Positions 12,541 through 24,200 of a DNA stretch of 64,000 nt are shown here, one piece after another (the first letter of the stretch is position 1; every line of letters starts with the position of its first letter). The translations under genes were made by a program, and so were the position numbers. Location of the stretch: positions 1,612,001 through 1,676,000 of the forward strand of contig VJWN01000006.1 in NCBI GenBank assembly GCA_007644065.1, written 5' to 3'. A model generated the notes under the pieces. The model was not told where the DNA came from. It was given only the letters and a program-made list of their open reading frames with translations, and searched no databases. Source of the stretch: Margaritispora aquatica (taxonomy: Eukaryota > Ascomycota > Leotiomycetes > Helotiales > Discinellaceae).

Positions 12541-12986
12541 CAGAGTGGTCAATATGCCAGCTAGCTAATCAGCGAGCTTATAAGCTACGCCAGGAAGCCT
12601 ATTAGCTTGAGATTTAATTTATAACAGTAAGTCAGCGTAGATTTCCTCCGCTGATAGGCTAGCTTATAAGCTTGAGGCCTGATTTTTATTGTTTTTGAAG
12701 TTAGTTTTGAAGTAAGTTTATACTTTAAAAGCTCGAGTTTTAAAATTCTATTCTATAATTATACTTTCGTCACGTAAAGTACAAATGGTTATGAATTTTA
12801 TACATTGATTTAATACTTTTATATAATAATACAGTTTATAATAACTAGAGATACTACTATACTCCCGCTGCCAGCGAGCTTATAAGCCGCTATTAGTAGC
12901 TGAGCGAAAATTCTTAATGATATCAGCTACTTAGCTATGAATTCTTCTCGCTGATGAGCTGAGTGACTGACATATCGACCACTCTG
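12541..12986. mobile_element. hAT-like MITE, 446 bp
   Basis: The left end begins CAGAGTGGTCAATATGCCAG. The reverse complement of the right end begins CAGAGTGGTCGATATGTCAG, so 18 of the first 20 bases match, with further similarity inward (TAATCAGCGAG against CATCAGCGAG). The flanks are ACGAGGAG (12533-12540) and ACGGGGAG (12987-12994), an 8 bp target duplication with one mismatch; 8 bp is the hAT length. Inside, an AGCTTATAAGC motif recurs at least three times near the ends, like subterminal repeats. The AT-rich core has no coding capacity, so it must have been moved by a transposase encoded elsewhere. A related fragment lies at 36208-36294. Confidence 0.82.
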
Positions 12987-13103
12987 ACGGGGAGAGAGAA
13001 TGGTTTTAGTGCCCCAGTGGCTTTCGTGGAATTGAGTGGTTAGTACTGAACACTCTTCATCTATTAGGTAGAGATTGAGGCATTGCCTGGTAATCAATGG
13101 CCC

Positions 13104-13850
13104 TTATAAGCGACACTGCGTTGGCAGCTTTTGGGCTCTCTCGCGTTCAATTCTGGTTACGCGAGAGTTATCCCACTTGGGATGACGGAGTTTGGTCCTT
13201 GCCTGTCCCTTCGCATATTGTATATGGCGCTTGAAGCCGTTGTCTTTGCTCTGACTCGTTCTTGAACAGCGTCGGATATTCTTCTGTTGGGATCGAATTG
13301 CGAACCATAAGGTAAAAGCCGTGGCTTGGGTGATCACCTCGCTCTGAGGGAGGACATCCAATCCAGCTCTCGGAGAAACTCGTCGACAACTCCATCTGCC
13401 TTGACTTCACGCCTCGGCCACTTTTACACAAAACTCAGCACCTCGTCTGGAGACAACATTGCTGGGACTTGCACGATAATGTTGTCGCTGTCGTAAAGAA
13501 CGACTGCTGCAACCTTACTTGCTCTGTATTGTTACAGGTTACAAGAATGCTCCCCTGCGTGCTCTGTGGGTGGGAGAAATTCAAGAAGTATTTCCTCATC
13601 TGAACTTTGCTCCGAAGGAAAGAAGGTAACATCATCAGCGCCATCAAGGATTAGTAACAATGCTGGGCCTATTTCACGAATTTGCCACGAAAAAACAGCA
13701 AGGTGTTATGGTCGGGATCATCTCGTTGGGGAGTTTGCAGCTCTTCCTTCTGTGATACGGGCAAAGCCTTGTAATCTTACAAACCGAGTGCGATCCATAG
13801 CGTTGAACCAGAAGACTACGATTGAGGTACATAACTTCTTGAGGCGATAG
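13104..13850 (-). pseudogene. relic of an NB-ARC (NLR-type) gene
   Basis: Minus-strand frames carry, in the right order, pieces of a fungal NB-ARC domain. First comes VVFWFNAMDRTRFVR (13.8 kb; the family has a VFWVxAxxxxRF motif). Next is LLLILDGADDV (about 13.63 kb; the Walker B-like LLVLDNADD), then EFLPPTEH, and after a one-base frame change GSILVTCNN (the GSILxTTR motif). VPAMLSPDEVLSF follows. Several stops and frameshifts separate them, and no P-loop is readable upstream. Intact relatives are NLR-like STAND NTPases linked to heterokaryon incompatibility and defence. The last 250 bp of the span stay open but show no clear motif. I am confident of the domain and unsure of the original limits. 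Confidence 0.7.
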
Positions 13851-13860
13851 CTCATTTCTA

Positions 13861-14163
13861 TTACCAGCGCAGTTTTTACTCCCAAGGGATCATTTATTTG
13901 TCCCAGACTTTTGAACAGACTTCATCTACCCTGTGCCACCGCGACTGAAGAAGGCGTGTCGTGTCGTTTGTGCTGCCTCGATCCGTTAAGCAAGGTTAGA
14001 AACTCTTCTTTTAGAGCTCTGCGAATGACAAAGTTGGATCCTAAGAATATGGGACAGAGAATGGAGGTTGGTATTGTAGGTGTCGGTTTCTACATGAGTA
14101 TTCATTAATCGCACGGAAACCCATTCATTGCGCGTACGTTCTAGGAACACTTGATTATGATCG

Positions 14164-14197
<34 letters not shown>

Positions 14198-15459
14198 ACA
14201 CTAGACGTCTGAAATCTTGACTGGTGCTTCCTCGACTAGGTAGGCTCTCCAGCGTTTCTGAGATACATAGACAGTCTTCGTCCTGGTCATGAGCCAACTT
14301 GACCAGTGACGTGTGGTCCCGATTCATTCAAAAGGCTTCTTGGTTTACTGCACCAGGAAGAGCAGCCAAGCTCTTTGGGATAGTCTATATTTCGTAAGCA
14401 GCCGTCAATCCTATGAATTTAGGGACCATATACCAGCTAGTAATGACTAGCTTTGATAAGAGTTTTCTTAGTTCATAGACGCATTTGGTGACGAAATCTA
14501 TGCTGATGAAGAGATACTTAGAGTGTTGTTGCTGTAACTAATCCGAATGTATTTTTAATATCTTGTAGGATTTCGAGTTCGTGTGGACACAGACTGACCC
14601 GGCATTCAAGGGAAATGTGGCGATGCTTGTGGAGTCAACGCCCTGCTGAGGACTGCCCACAATGAGAATAGCATAGGTGAAAGATTTGATGGATATGTAG
14701 TGAGACAAATGGCTGTCTGTTAGCCCATGGATGACTCCGATACTTCGAATCCATCAGTACAGGCACCACACATGTCGAAAAGATATAGCTACTCCACAGA
14801 CCACGGCAAGTAAAAGCACATTATGTAGAGCTTTAAACCATGGTCCTCAACATTGTCACTCTTGGGTAGGCGTGGTATAGATGCAGGCTTTTAAGCAATT
14901 TGAGTGAACTGATGAAGCAGCTGAGATATATATATTTCTCTCCTCTCTATATCTGACTAGATTGGGGCCGAAGGGATGCCGATTGGAGCGGAATCTGCCT
15001 GCACAGTAGGGGGATTTTTGAAGTTCAAGAGGAAATGAGCAATACGTGGGGATATTTCAAATTTTTTTGGTGGGATTTGAATTTAAATGCAAGATAGCTT
15101 CGATTAGGGATAGATCTAGATTGTTTTAGTCCGGGATCGACTCGGAGTATTGGAGTTTAAGGGGACTAATGGCTATGGCAATGGCAAATTAGACGGGATA
15201 GAGATGGCTAGATCACACATTTTCACGACGGGGTTTTGGAATCCGTATGCATTAAATGGCATCTGGGAAACGGGCATGTAGTGCTGTGTGACCAAGAGTG
15301 AGGAGATAGTCAATATCAGAAATTAATGCGACACCGCCGTGTGGACATGCGAGGGCAGCCCTACCTCATGTCGGATACGGGAAAATAATACCGAGTGCGA
15401 TGATAGCTAGCTGGGTTGGTGGGAATTGGTCGTTTGGTTAGGGAGAAAATGGCTAGCGT
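13861..15459. other. intergenic, no gene recognised
   Basis: Nothing coding is supported. The left part could have held the upstream (P-loop) part of the NB-ARC relic but no motif survives. The right part adjoins the 3' end of the flavin monooxygenase gene. Confidence 0.45.
14163..14196. repeat. (CT)n followed by (CG)n dinucleotide repeat
   Basis: About nine CT units run directly into about eight CG units. The alternating CG tract is unusual in this AT-leaning neighbourhood and could adopt Z-DNA in vitro, but no function is implied. Confidence 0.85.
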
Positions 15460-17607
15460 TCAGGTACATTTCTTTGTGATACTTTTCGTGCTTGATTGAT
15501 TCGTCTTGAAAGCCTTGCCGAGGGACTTGACAAAATCAAGCGTCGAGAAAACGAGCCACAAAACCAGACTTGTAAACCCAAAGATAAAGAGCGGAATGAT
15601 GCTGTAAATCATGATGTCTGCTTGTGCGTTAGTGTAGACTCGGGCATCTCAATGACAGAATATAACCTACAGACCCAACCACCACTCTGTTTCACGACAT
15701 CCCACAGCTCCGTTCTCATTATCTCGTTGGCGCCATCCCACTTCCAAGGCCCCACGAGCCTAAATTTGGTGTTAAAGTTGGATCCAAAGGCCCACGTGAG
15801 TGTTGTTTTGAGCCCAAACCCGAGTATCTCTGTGAAAGAAGCTGCAGAGCCCATATCGAGCGCGAGTTGGTATGCATATGACTCATGATCAACACCATAC
15901 TTCTCGTATTCTCGTCGTCCGGGCTTGATGTAAAGCTTGTAATCGATATCTCGTGGCTGCTGGCTAGGCAGGAGATCTAGAAGAGAGAGGATCCACAGCT
16001 GAGCTTGCAGCTCTGACAGAGGAGGAATAGCTCCGATGGCAGGCCTTACGAAGCCGATGAATCCGACGGTTTCATCTCCAGTCTTCCAGATGCCGCGTCT
16101 ATCAGCCTCCAGTGGAGTCCCATAACTAGAGTCAATGAATGAGAATCTCTGAGAGTATCCGGTGGCAAAGATGACAATATCTGGTTTGCAAGTGATTCTT
16201 CGCATGGTTTCGGCTTCTGGGCGATTAGATTCGACGAATGTGACAATACCTTTTGAGGATATAGATGCAGGCCAGGGAGCTAGCTCGATCTTCCTATCTC
16301 CTGTATCCTTAATTGGAATATTGCAGATAGTAGCTCTCATTCGATCTAAGAATGAGTGCTTCCGATACTGTGCAGAGATGTAAGGGATGGCTTGACCAGA
16401 TTTGCTAGGAAATACTGCAATCAATGTTAGTCTTGCTCCGCCTTAATGAGTTGGACTGACGTACTGGCTGAAGCATGATAACGCTCATCAGAAATTCCTC
16501 CCACCCATTGATCGAGTCCATGCCAGGTTCCAGAAATAAGGTGTACTCCAAATTTGACAGACCAGAAGTCATAGTAGTTCCACATCCATGGACTTAGTTG
16601 AAGCACAGCTGCTCAATAAGTCAGTTCTACTATACATGCTTCAGATGCTATCTCGTCAGTAAACAGATGTTAAGACAGAGCAAAACTGACGATGAACATA
16701 GGCAGTGTCAAACAAACTCATGTGAGAGGTGTCTGTAGGGATATTCCGTTGCGCAGCAGGCGATTTGTTAAAAGTTCGAAACGTGATGGGGACAGGTACA
16801 ATCTAAACTATTAGCGAGATGAAGAAATCAGGCTCGAGGGGGGCATACCTTCGGAGCGTAATAAAATCCATCACGGTGACATATCGTGACGGTTTTTGTT
16901 GGCGATGTTACGGCCAGATACCCAAGATCCATAGCGGTTTCTCCGGCCCCAAGTATCATGACATGCTTATCGACTCCAAAATCCTTTCTCAGTTTGAATT
17001 CAGCAGAATGAAATACTCGGGGAATGTGCTCTATTCCTGGTATAGCTGGGATATATGGATCGATATGTAGTCCTGAGCATATCGCGACTGCGTCGCACTC
17101 CCACTCTTTCATTTTCCCGTCACATAAGAAGGTGACCACATGTCCAGAACCCTTTCGCCGCCTCACAGTCTCTACTTTTGTCGAGAGTTTGATGTGAGGC
17201 CAAAGCTTGAAGTGAGTAGCATATGCATCCAGATAAGAGCAGAAGCTGGTAGTTGAAAGAAAGTCAGGATCATCGGTTGAATGGCGGAAGTCACTGAAAG
17301 CGGTCAGGTACTTGGAGGAGACAAGCTGGAGCATGTTAGATTCTCATTCATAGCGAAGAGATTCATAATGAAGAGATTTCTGTCGCTGATTGAAGGCGAG
17401 TTCAGGAAATGATTTTGTTCAATGAGAAGCAGAGCCGTTTACCTCAGCATCCTCGTACACGCGATGTCGAAATGAGCCGGCGATTGAATCCCTTGTTTCG
17501 AACAAGATTGCTTCAATGGGTTCAATGGAATGGGATTTGTGAGCGGTGATGAGGTATTTGAGGGTGACAAGTCCCGAAGAACCACCTCCAATGACTGCAA
17601 CTCGCAT
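15460..17607 (-). CDS. flavin-containing monooxygenase
   Basis: Model: complement of 15460-15617, 15671-16414, 16465-16608, 16691-16802, 16849-17325 and 17443-17607, 599 residues. The start is the Met directly before the FAD-binding fold (MRVAVIGGGSSGL); an upstream in-frame Met at 17658 is possible. The NADPH-binding motif GAGETAMD lies near residues 181-188, preceded by an FMO-like VFHSAEF. A FATGYSQRF motif follows in exon 5. Removing the last intron (GTAGGT...CAG) adds a C-terminal hydrophobic segment (IIPLFIFGFTSLVLWLVFS), so the enzyme is probably anchored in a membrane such as the ER. FMOs use FAD, NADPH and O2 to oxygenate nucleophilic atoms or do Baeyer-Villiger chemistry. It is divergent from the PKS at 18297, so the polyketide or its intermediate is the likely substrate (inference). 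Confidence 0.88.
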
Positions 17608-18296
17608 TGTTTTGATCGAAATAACGAGGTTTGGAACGAGGACTGACTTCTGGCACAAGTGAGAAAAAGACTGGGAATTCAGGTAGGTAGGTTGCTACAC
17701 CATATAAGCAGTGTGGCAGAACTCATTCCACTTGCTACCAGGTAGGTCTCTGACTGTATGTATAGTTGTGCCACGAGAAGGACCCGAGCTGCATCCAGCG
17801 ACGTCCAAAAGGATACCGGCCGTCTTGGAACCGCGTTTTATCGGGCGGTGGTGATTGGTACCATGCATGAGGTAGGCATAATACAGGTACAGTACTATAT
17901 GGGAGTGGAGATAGTGGAGAGAGGTTGATGCGAGTTCTGGGGTTTGCAGGTATTTCCATCCATCTTACTAAGCACTATGAGCTTGGATGCTGGGTTCTAT
18001 TGGGAGAAGCGAAAGAGACAAGGACAAGGTGCTTGATTTATCCGGTTCCCGTTCAGATGGATCGCGCTATGCTCGTAAACAAGGAGTAATAGTCATTGGA
18101 GGAGTCTGTGTAGTGGCGTCAAGGTACCTGGAACTGTGTCTGACCATACATAAAGACCATTCCGCTGTCACCTAGTTCAGTTGCAGTGCGAGTCTGATAA
18201 GTCTCGCTTGACCTCTGGTCTATTTCCTTCAACACAATCCATATATACCCCTCACGCAATTTTTATTTTCACATAGCTCTCATAGCTTCTTGCAAG
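17608..18296. promoter_or_regulatory. bidirectional promoter between FMO and PKS
   Basis: This 689 bp gap separates the two divergent starts and contains no gene. An ATATATA TATA-like element sits at 18241-18247, about 50 bp before the PKS start codon. An inverted CCAAT box (ATTGG) is at 17854-17858. A shared promoter would allow co-expression. No binding-site claim for a specific regulator can be made. Confidence 0.6.
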
Positions 18297-21200
18297 ATGG
18301 AGAAGATTGAAGAGGATGGCTGTGTTCCAATAGCCGTGATTGGGATGGGATGTCGGTTTCCAGGCGATGCCACCTCCCCAGATCACCTTTGGGATATGCT
18401 CGTCAATGGACGTAATGCGTGGTCCGAAATTCCTCAAGACCGCATAAATGTTGACGGGTTCTATCACCCCAGTGGTGATCGACAAGGCTCGGTATATTGT
18501 CAGTCAGGGAACTATTGACGTTTTGTTCTAATCGTGATACTACAGATATGTTTCAAGGGCGGTCATTTTCTGCGTGATGATGTCGCAGCATGGGATGCAC
18601 CAGTAACTTACCTGACATCCATAGACAAGAAAGTTCATCCACTGACTCCTACCCTCCGTACAGTTCTTCTCCACAACAGCCCATGAGGCGGCTGCCATGG
18701 ACCCACAACAACGAATCCTACTTGAAGTTTCTTATGAGGCGTTTGAAAATGGTATTAATATTCTGGTCACCTGAAGCAATGTATAGGTAATGACATTCCC
18801 GTAGCTGGCATACCAATGGAAACACTTCCCGGATCACAAACGGCAGTCTACTGTGGTTCATTTGTAAAAGGTTAGTGTTTCTACTATACCAACACTGTTT
18901 CTAATGTCGCTAGATTACGAACAGATATGTTTGAGAGATCCCGATGACTCGCCGCAATACGCGGCGACTGGAAACGGCATAGCAATTATGTCAAATAGAG
19001 TTTCCTGGTTCTATGATCTTCATGGCCCCAGCATGACACTTGATACAGGCTGTTCCGCCAGTCTGGTTGGCATCCATCTTGCCTGTCAAAGTTTAAGAAC
19101 AGGAGAATCAACAATGGTATGTGCCAATTTTGATTGAGTGAATGATGTAGATATGCTACCAAATTCTAGGCGATTGCGATGGGAGCTGGCCTTATTTTAA
19201 CGCCAAGTACAATGCTGCCTATGACGGCTCTAAACTTTCTCAGCCCCGACGGGAAATGTTTTGCGTTTGATGAACGGGCCAATGGCTATGGTCGCGGGGA
19301 GGGTATTGGGGCAGTTGTATTAAAGCCGCTTGCAGATGCACTGAGAGACAACGATACCATTCGCGCAGTGATCAGAGGATCGGGAGTGAACCAGGATGGG
19401 CGAACCCCAGGTATAACGATGCCCAGCAAGGAAGCTCAAGCGATGAATATCAAAGCCGTATACAAAGCTGCAAAGCTAGGGTATAATCAGACGGCATACT
19501 TTGAAGCCCACGGAACAGGAACCCAGGCGGGCGACCCTACTGAGTTGGGTGCTATTTCAGAGACTTTCGCCGAGACTAGAGATCCAATGGAGCCCATATT
19601 TGTTGGCTCTGTTAAGACAAATATAGGACATCTTGAAGGGTGTGCTGGGATAGCCGGGCTTGTAAAAGGAGTTCTGATGCTAGAAAAGGGGCTGATACCA
19701 CCTAATTTGTATTTTGAGAATGTCAATCCAAGAATTGACTTGGACGCGTGGAGAATAAGGGTAAGACGCTTCTCTCTTCTCTCTTCTCTGTTCCTTCTTT
19801 CTTCTGAACAACATATACTTACTCACCCGCGTAGATCCCAAAAAGCGTGATACCATGGCCAATGGACGGACTTCGACGGGCCAGTATCAACTGTTTTGGA
19901 TTCGGTGGAACCAACGCCCATATCATATTAGACGATGCCTTGCATTATCTCGCAGACCGGAATATTATTGGTAATCATAATTCCATCGACGTTTCTCAAT
20001 CACAATCCCCGGCAACGATCGATTCTGCCGTTGCAGTAAGTGCTTCACCTTCGGATATTGACAACGGACCTACTTCAGCGACTGCGAAACTTTTTGTCCT
20101 CTCTTCACACGAGCAAGATGGTGTGGGACGACTTTCCTCAGCATATTCCAATTTCTTGGCAGAAAGAGAAAACATCTTGGGTTCTGGGGTTGAAGCTGAG
20201 CAACTTGTATCGGACCTTGCCTATACATTAGCGAGTCGACGGAGTCGTCTTCCTTGGAAAGCTTTTGTGGTATCTAAATCTCCAGAAAAGCTTGCAAGCC
20301 AGCTTCTGAATGACCTGTCCAAGCCGTATCGATCTTCTGAAGCACCAAACGTAGCGTTTGTTTTCAGTGGACAGGGGGCGCAATGGTTCGCGATGGGTCG
20401 AGAACTGGTACAGTATCAAGTATTTCGAGAAAGTCTCGAAGAAGCCGAGGTTTACTTGCATTCGATAGGCAGCGAATGGGTACTAATATCAGAACTTTTG
20501 AAAGATGAGAAAGACTCAATCGTTAATCTACCACATATCAGCCAGCCTCTCTGTACTGCTCTTCAAGTTGCTTTGGTAGATTTACTGAAGCACTGGGCTG
20601 TCCAACCGTTTGCTGTCGTTGGACACTCATCTGGAGAAATCGCGGCAGCCTATGCCTTTGGTGCAATATCTCGATCTGATGCATGGAAATTGGCGTTTCA
20701 TCGAGGTCGTTGGACGAGTGCGATCAAATCCCTCTCTCCGAATACCAAGGGTCGGATGATGGTTGTCGCGTCATCGCAAGAAACAGCTGAGACTTTCATT
20801 GGAACACTGAAACAGGGAACTGTAATAGTTGCATGTATCAACAGTCCTGAGAATGTTACTGTCTCTGGAGATGAGTCGGCTATTCTGGAGCTTCAAGACA
20901 TCCTATCTCGAGAGGGGGTCTTTACTCGGATTCTCAAGGTTGAGACCGCATATCATTCCTTCCATATGAAAATTATTGAGGATAAATATCTAGAGTCTAT
21001 TAGAGACGTTCAGACGCAGAGAGTATTGCCTGGTAAAAGAATGTTTTCGTCTGTAACAGGAGAATCCATTACGGCTGCCGAACTTGGACCTTCTTACTGG
21101 GCGAGAAACTTGGTATCGCCAGTTAGGTTTTCAAAGGCTACCCAATCGCTCCTGCGGTCAAGGGCTATCAAAGTAGATGTCTTGCTAGAGATTGGCCCGC

Positions 21201-24200
21201 ATGCGGTATTACAGGCACCACTAAAACAGATTCTTGATGCTGAGGGCAAGCCGAAATCGAGGCCGAGTTACATCTCGATGCTATACCGAAATAAAGATGC
21301 CATTGCGACATCCCTGGAGGCTGCCGGAAGCCTCTACTCTCTAGGAAGTCCAATCGATCTGGCAAAAGTCAACTCTGGGTAAGTCGTGATCATTCATGAG
21401 ATTGAGGTGTTGCTAATTGTTACAGTACCATAGCCTCAAAGGCTCGAGTGCTTACTGATCTCCCCTCATATCCTTGGAACCGTAAGTCAATCTCAATGTC
21501 GCATCGAGTTTGAATTCGCTTTAACCACGATTTTAGATACAAAAACATACTGGCATGAGTCCCATCTGTGTTCCTCTCATAGGTTTAGGAAGTGGGGTCG
21601 TCAAGATCTCGTTGGCGCACCAACTGCAGAGTCGACCATTTTTGAGCCTCGATGGCGCGGATTCATCAGAGTCTCTGAAAATCCTTGGGTGATCGACCAC
21701 CAAGTACAAAACACAATCATATACCCCGCAGCTGGTATGATCTCAATGGTGCTTGAAGCAGCCCAACAAGTTCATGAGGAAGGTCGTACAGTCGAAGGTT
21801 ATGAAATTTCCAAGATGAACATCAGTAAAGCCATGATCATTCCCAACACAGCTCACGGTCTCGAGACTGGGATAACTTTCAAAATCCATGAGTCAAATCA
21901 CGCAAGCAGCGACACCGATTCCACAAAGTTCGAGTTCTCTGAATACTCAAAAATCCTTGGTGCAGCCTGGATAAAGAACTGTGATGGGCTATTGACTATC
22001 CATTACAAGTCAACCAACAAGCCTGACACAGATGCCAAGCTTGCCTCAATTCGAGAGTACAAACTTGCGTATGTGGAATCCCAAAAGAACTGCACAGAGA
22101 CACTTTCGGCAAGACAACTCTACGAAACCCTTGAAAGTATTGGAATGAAGTATGGGCCTAAGTTCCAGAATATAACATCGGTTAGCAAGAAGGACAATCA
22201 GAGCTGCACTACTATCCGAATACCTGACACCAAATCTACAATGCCGGCAAAGTTCGAGTTTCCTCACTTGATACATCCAGCCACTTTGGACGCTATGTTC
22301 CAAACCGTCTTCGTGGCTGGAAACGAGCCTATGGTTCCCTCTTACCTTGAAAATCTATTTATTTCGGCTGACTTCCCCCGAGGTGCTGGGAAGGAGCTTA
22401 AGGGTTACTCAAGTGCTTCTAGACGTGGACTTCGTGATGCCACTGGGAATATTGTCATGTCTGAAAATTCTTGGAGGAAACCACTGCTTGTTGTCAAGGA
22501 TCTCCATTTTACTGCTATATCTACCACGCCCGAGAACTTTGCAGAGAGTGGATTTCTACCAAATCACCACAAACTGTGCGCGGAACTCACCTGGAAGGAG
22601 ACTGTGGATACTACAAATGTCAGTGATTTGTCAGAGTGGCTTGCGTTATTGTCATTCAAGAACCCTGATCTCAGCATCTTGGAGATTGGGGGCCAGCACG
22701 AGCCGGTGGTTAGCTCTGTATTAGAAGTACTAAATGTTTCTGGCCTGACCCCGCGATTGACAAGATATGTCTTTGCAAGCGAGACACTTGCAACAATGGA
22801 GGATCTGCAAGTCGAGACCGATAAGTGGTCCGCATATGTCCAACCGAAGACGTTAAAACTACAAGATGATCTTGACACCCAAGGCTTCAGGCCACGCGCC
22901 TTCGACCTGATCATATCCTCTGCGTTCGATACAACGTCTCTACACGCACTGAAGACGCTGCTTAAATCCAAGGGACGATTCCTGCTTCTTCAGCCACCGA
23001 GAGACAAGATGGGCGGAGATGGATCTGAGTCCGGTGTTTCTACATATCGCATCATTGAACAAATAAAATCAACAATGTTTGACCTGGAGGCAAGTTTTGC
23101 AAGCAGTACTGATGATTCTGCCAACGGTCTCGCCGTAATTGTAGAACCAACCAATCCACTTACTGTCTTACGGTCTCGCGAGGTTCTCTTGATTTTACCA
23201 GATGTGCCTTCTCCAGAAATCCAGACACTTTCGGGGAGGATAACTGGAGCACTTCAGCTAATTGGCACCAGTGCGACGTCCACACAGCTACTGGGTTCGC
23301 CTGAAAAGTTTGCAGGGAAGATTTGTGTAGCTCTCCTCGAAATTGATGCTCCGTTGGTTTTCAATTGGTCGAACGATGATTTCGACGCCTTCCGCTCAAT
23401 GATTTCGCTCTCAAAAGGATGTCTGTGGATAACTAAGGGTGGTCACATCCATTCGGAAATACCTTTCACGAGTCCGATTGCAACTCTGTTTAGGACGATT
23501 CGATCTGAAGATCCCAAGAAATCACTGTTTACACTGGACTTGGACACCACGAGAGATATCACAGCCGATGGTACCGGGGCAGCGATCATGGCAGCACTTA
23601 TTGAATCGTTCAATTCAACTGCAACTTCCATAGAAATGGAATACGCGGTCCGCGATGACAAGCTCCTTATTCCGAGGGCAATTTTACAGCAGCCATTGAG
23701 TGCGAAGATTGAGAGAGGTAACACGCAGCGTTTACCTCGCGCGCAGCCATTCTTTCAGTTAAACAAACCGCTGCAATTGAAAGTTGGGACTGTCGGTAAT
23801 CTGGACTCGATCTGTTTTGGAGATGATTCTGAGCCGCTGCTACCGCTGGGCTCTCATGAGGTCGAGATACGGGTCGAAGCAGCCAGTGTCTCTTCCCACG
23901 ATGTGCAGACCGCGCTAGGTCAAACATCTAGCGATACATTTGGCAGCGATGTTTCCGGTATTGTTACGTCTGTGGGTTCATCAATAACCAAATTCCAAGT
24001 TGGTGCCAGAGTGACTACTATTGTCCAGGGAGCTTTTAAAACATTTGTTCGCAGCAACGAGTCGACTGTTCAACAAATTCCAGACACCATGTCATTTGAG
24101 ATTGCAGCTTCGCTTCCAAGCGACTTGATAGCAGCCTACTACTCGGTCGTGACAGTAGGTAGACTGCAAGCGGGTGAGTCGATATTGATACATCCCGGTA

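Noticed and set aside
13986..14327. A 113-codon minus-strand frame upstream of the NB-ARC relic
   Set aside because: It runs through the CT/CG repeat (Arg-Glu and Arg-Ala runs) and shows no P-loop, so it cannot be tied to the relic.
18752..18786. A 35-bp intron in the PKS ending at TATAG
   Set aside because: It is too short for this genome. Using the next acceptor (ending 18804) gives a 53-bp intron and restores FENAGIPME, the expected KS sequence.
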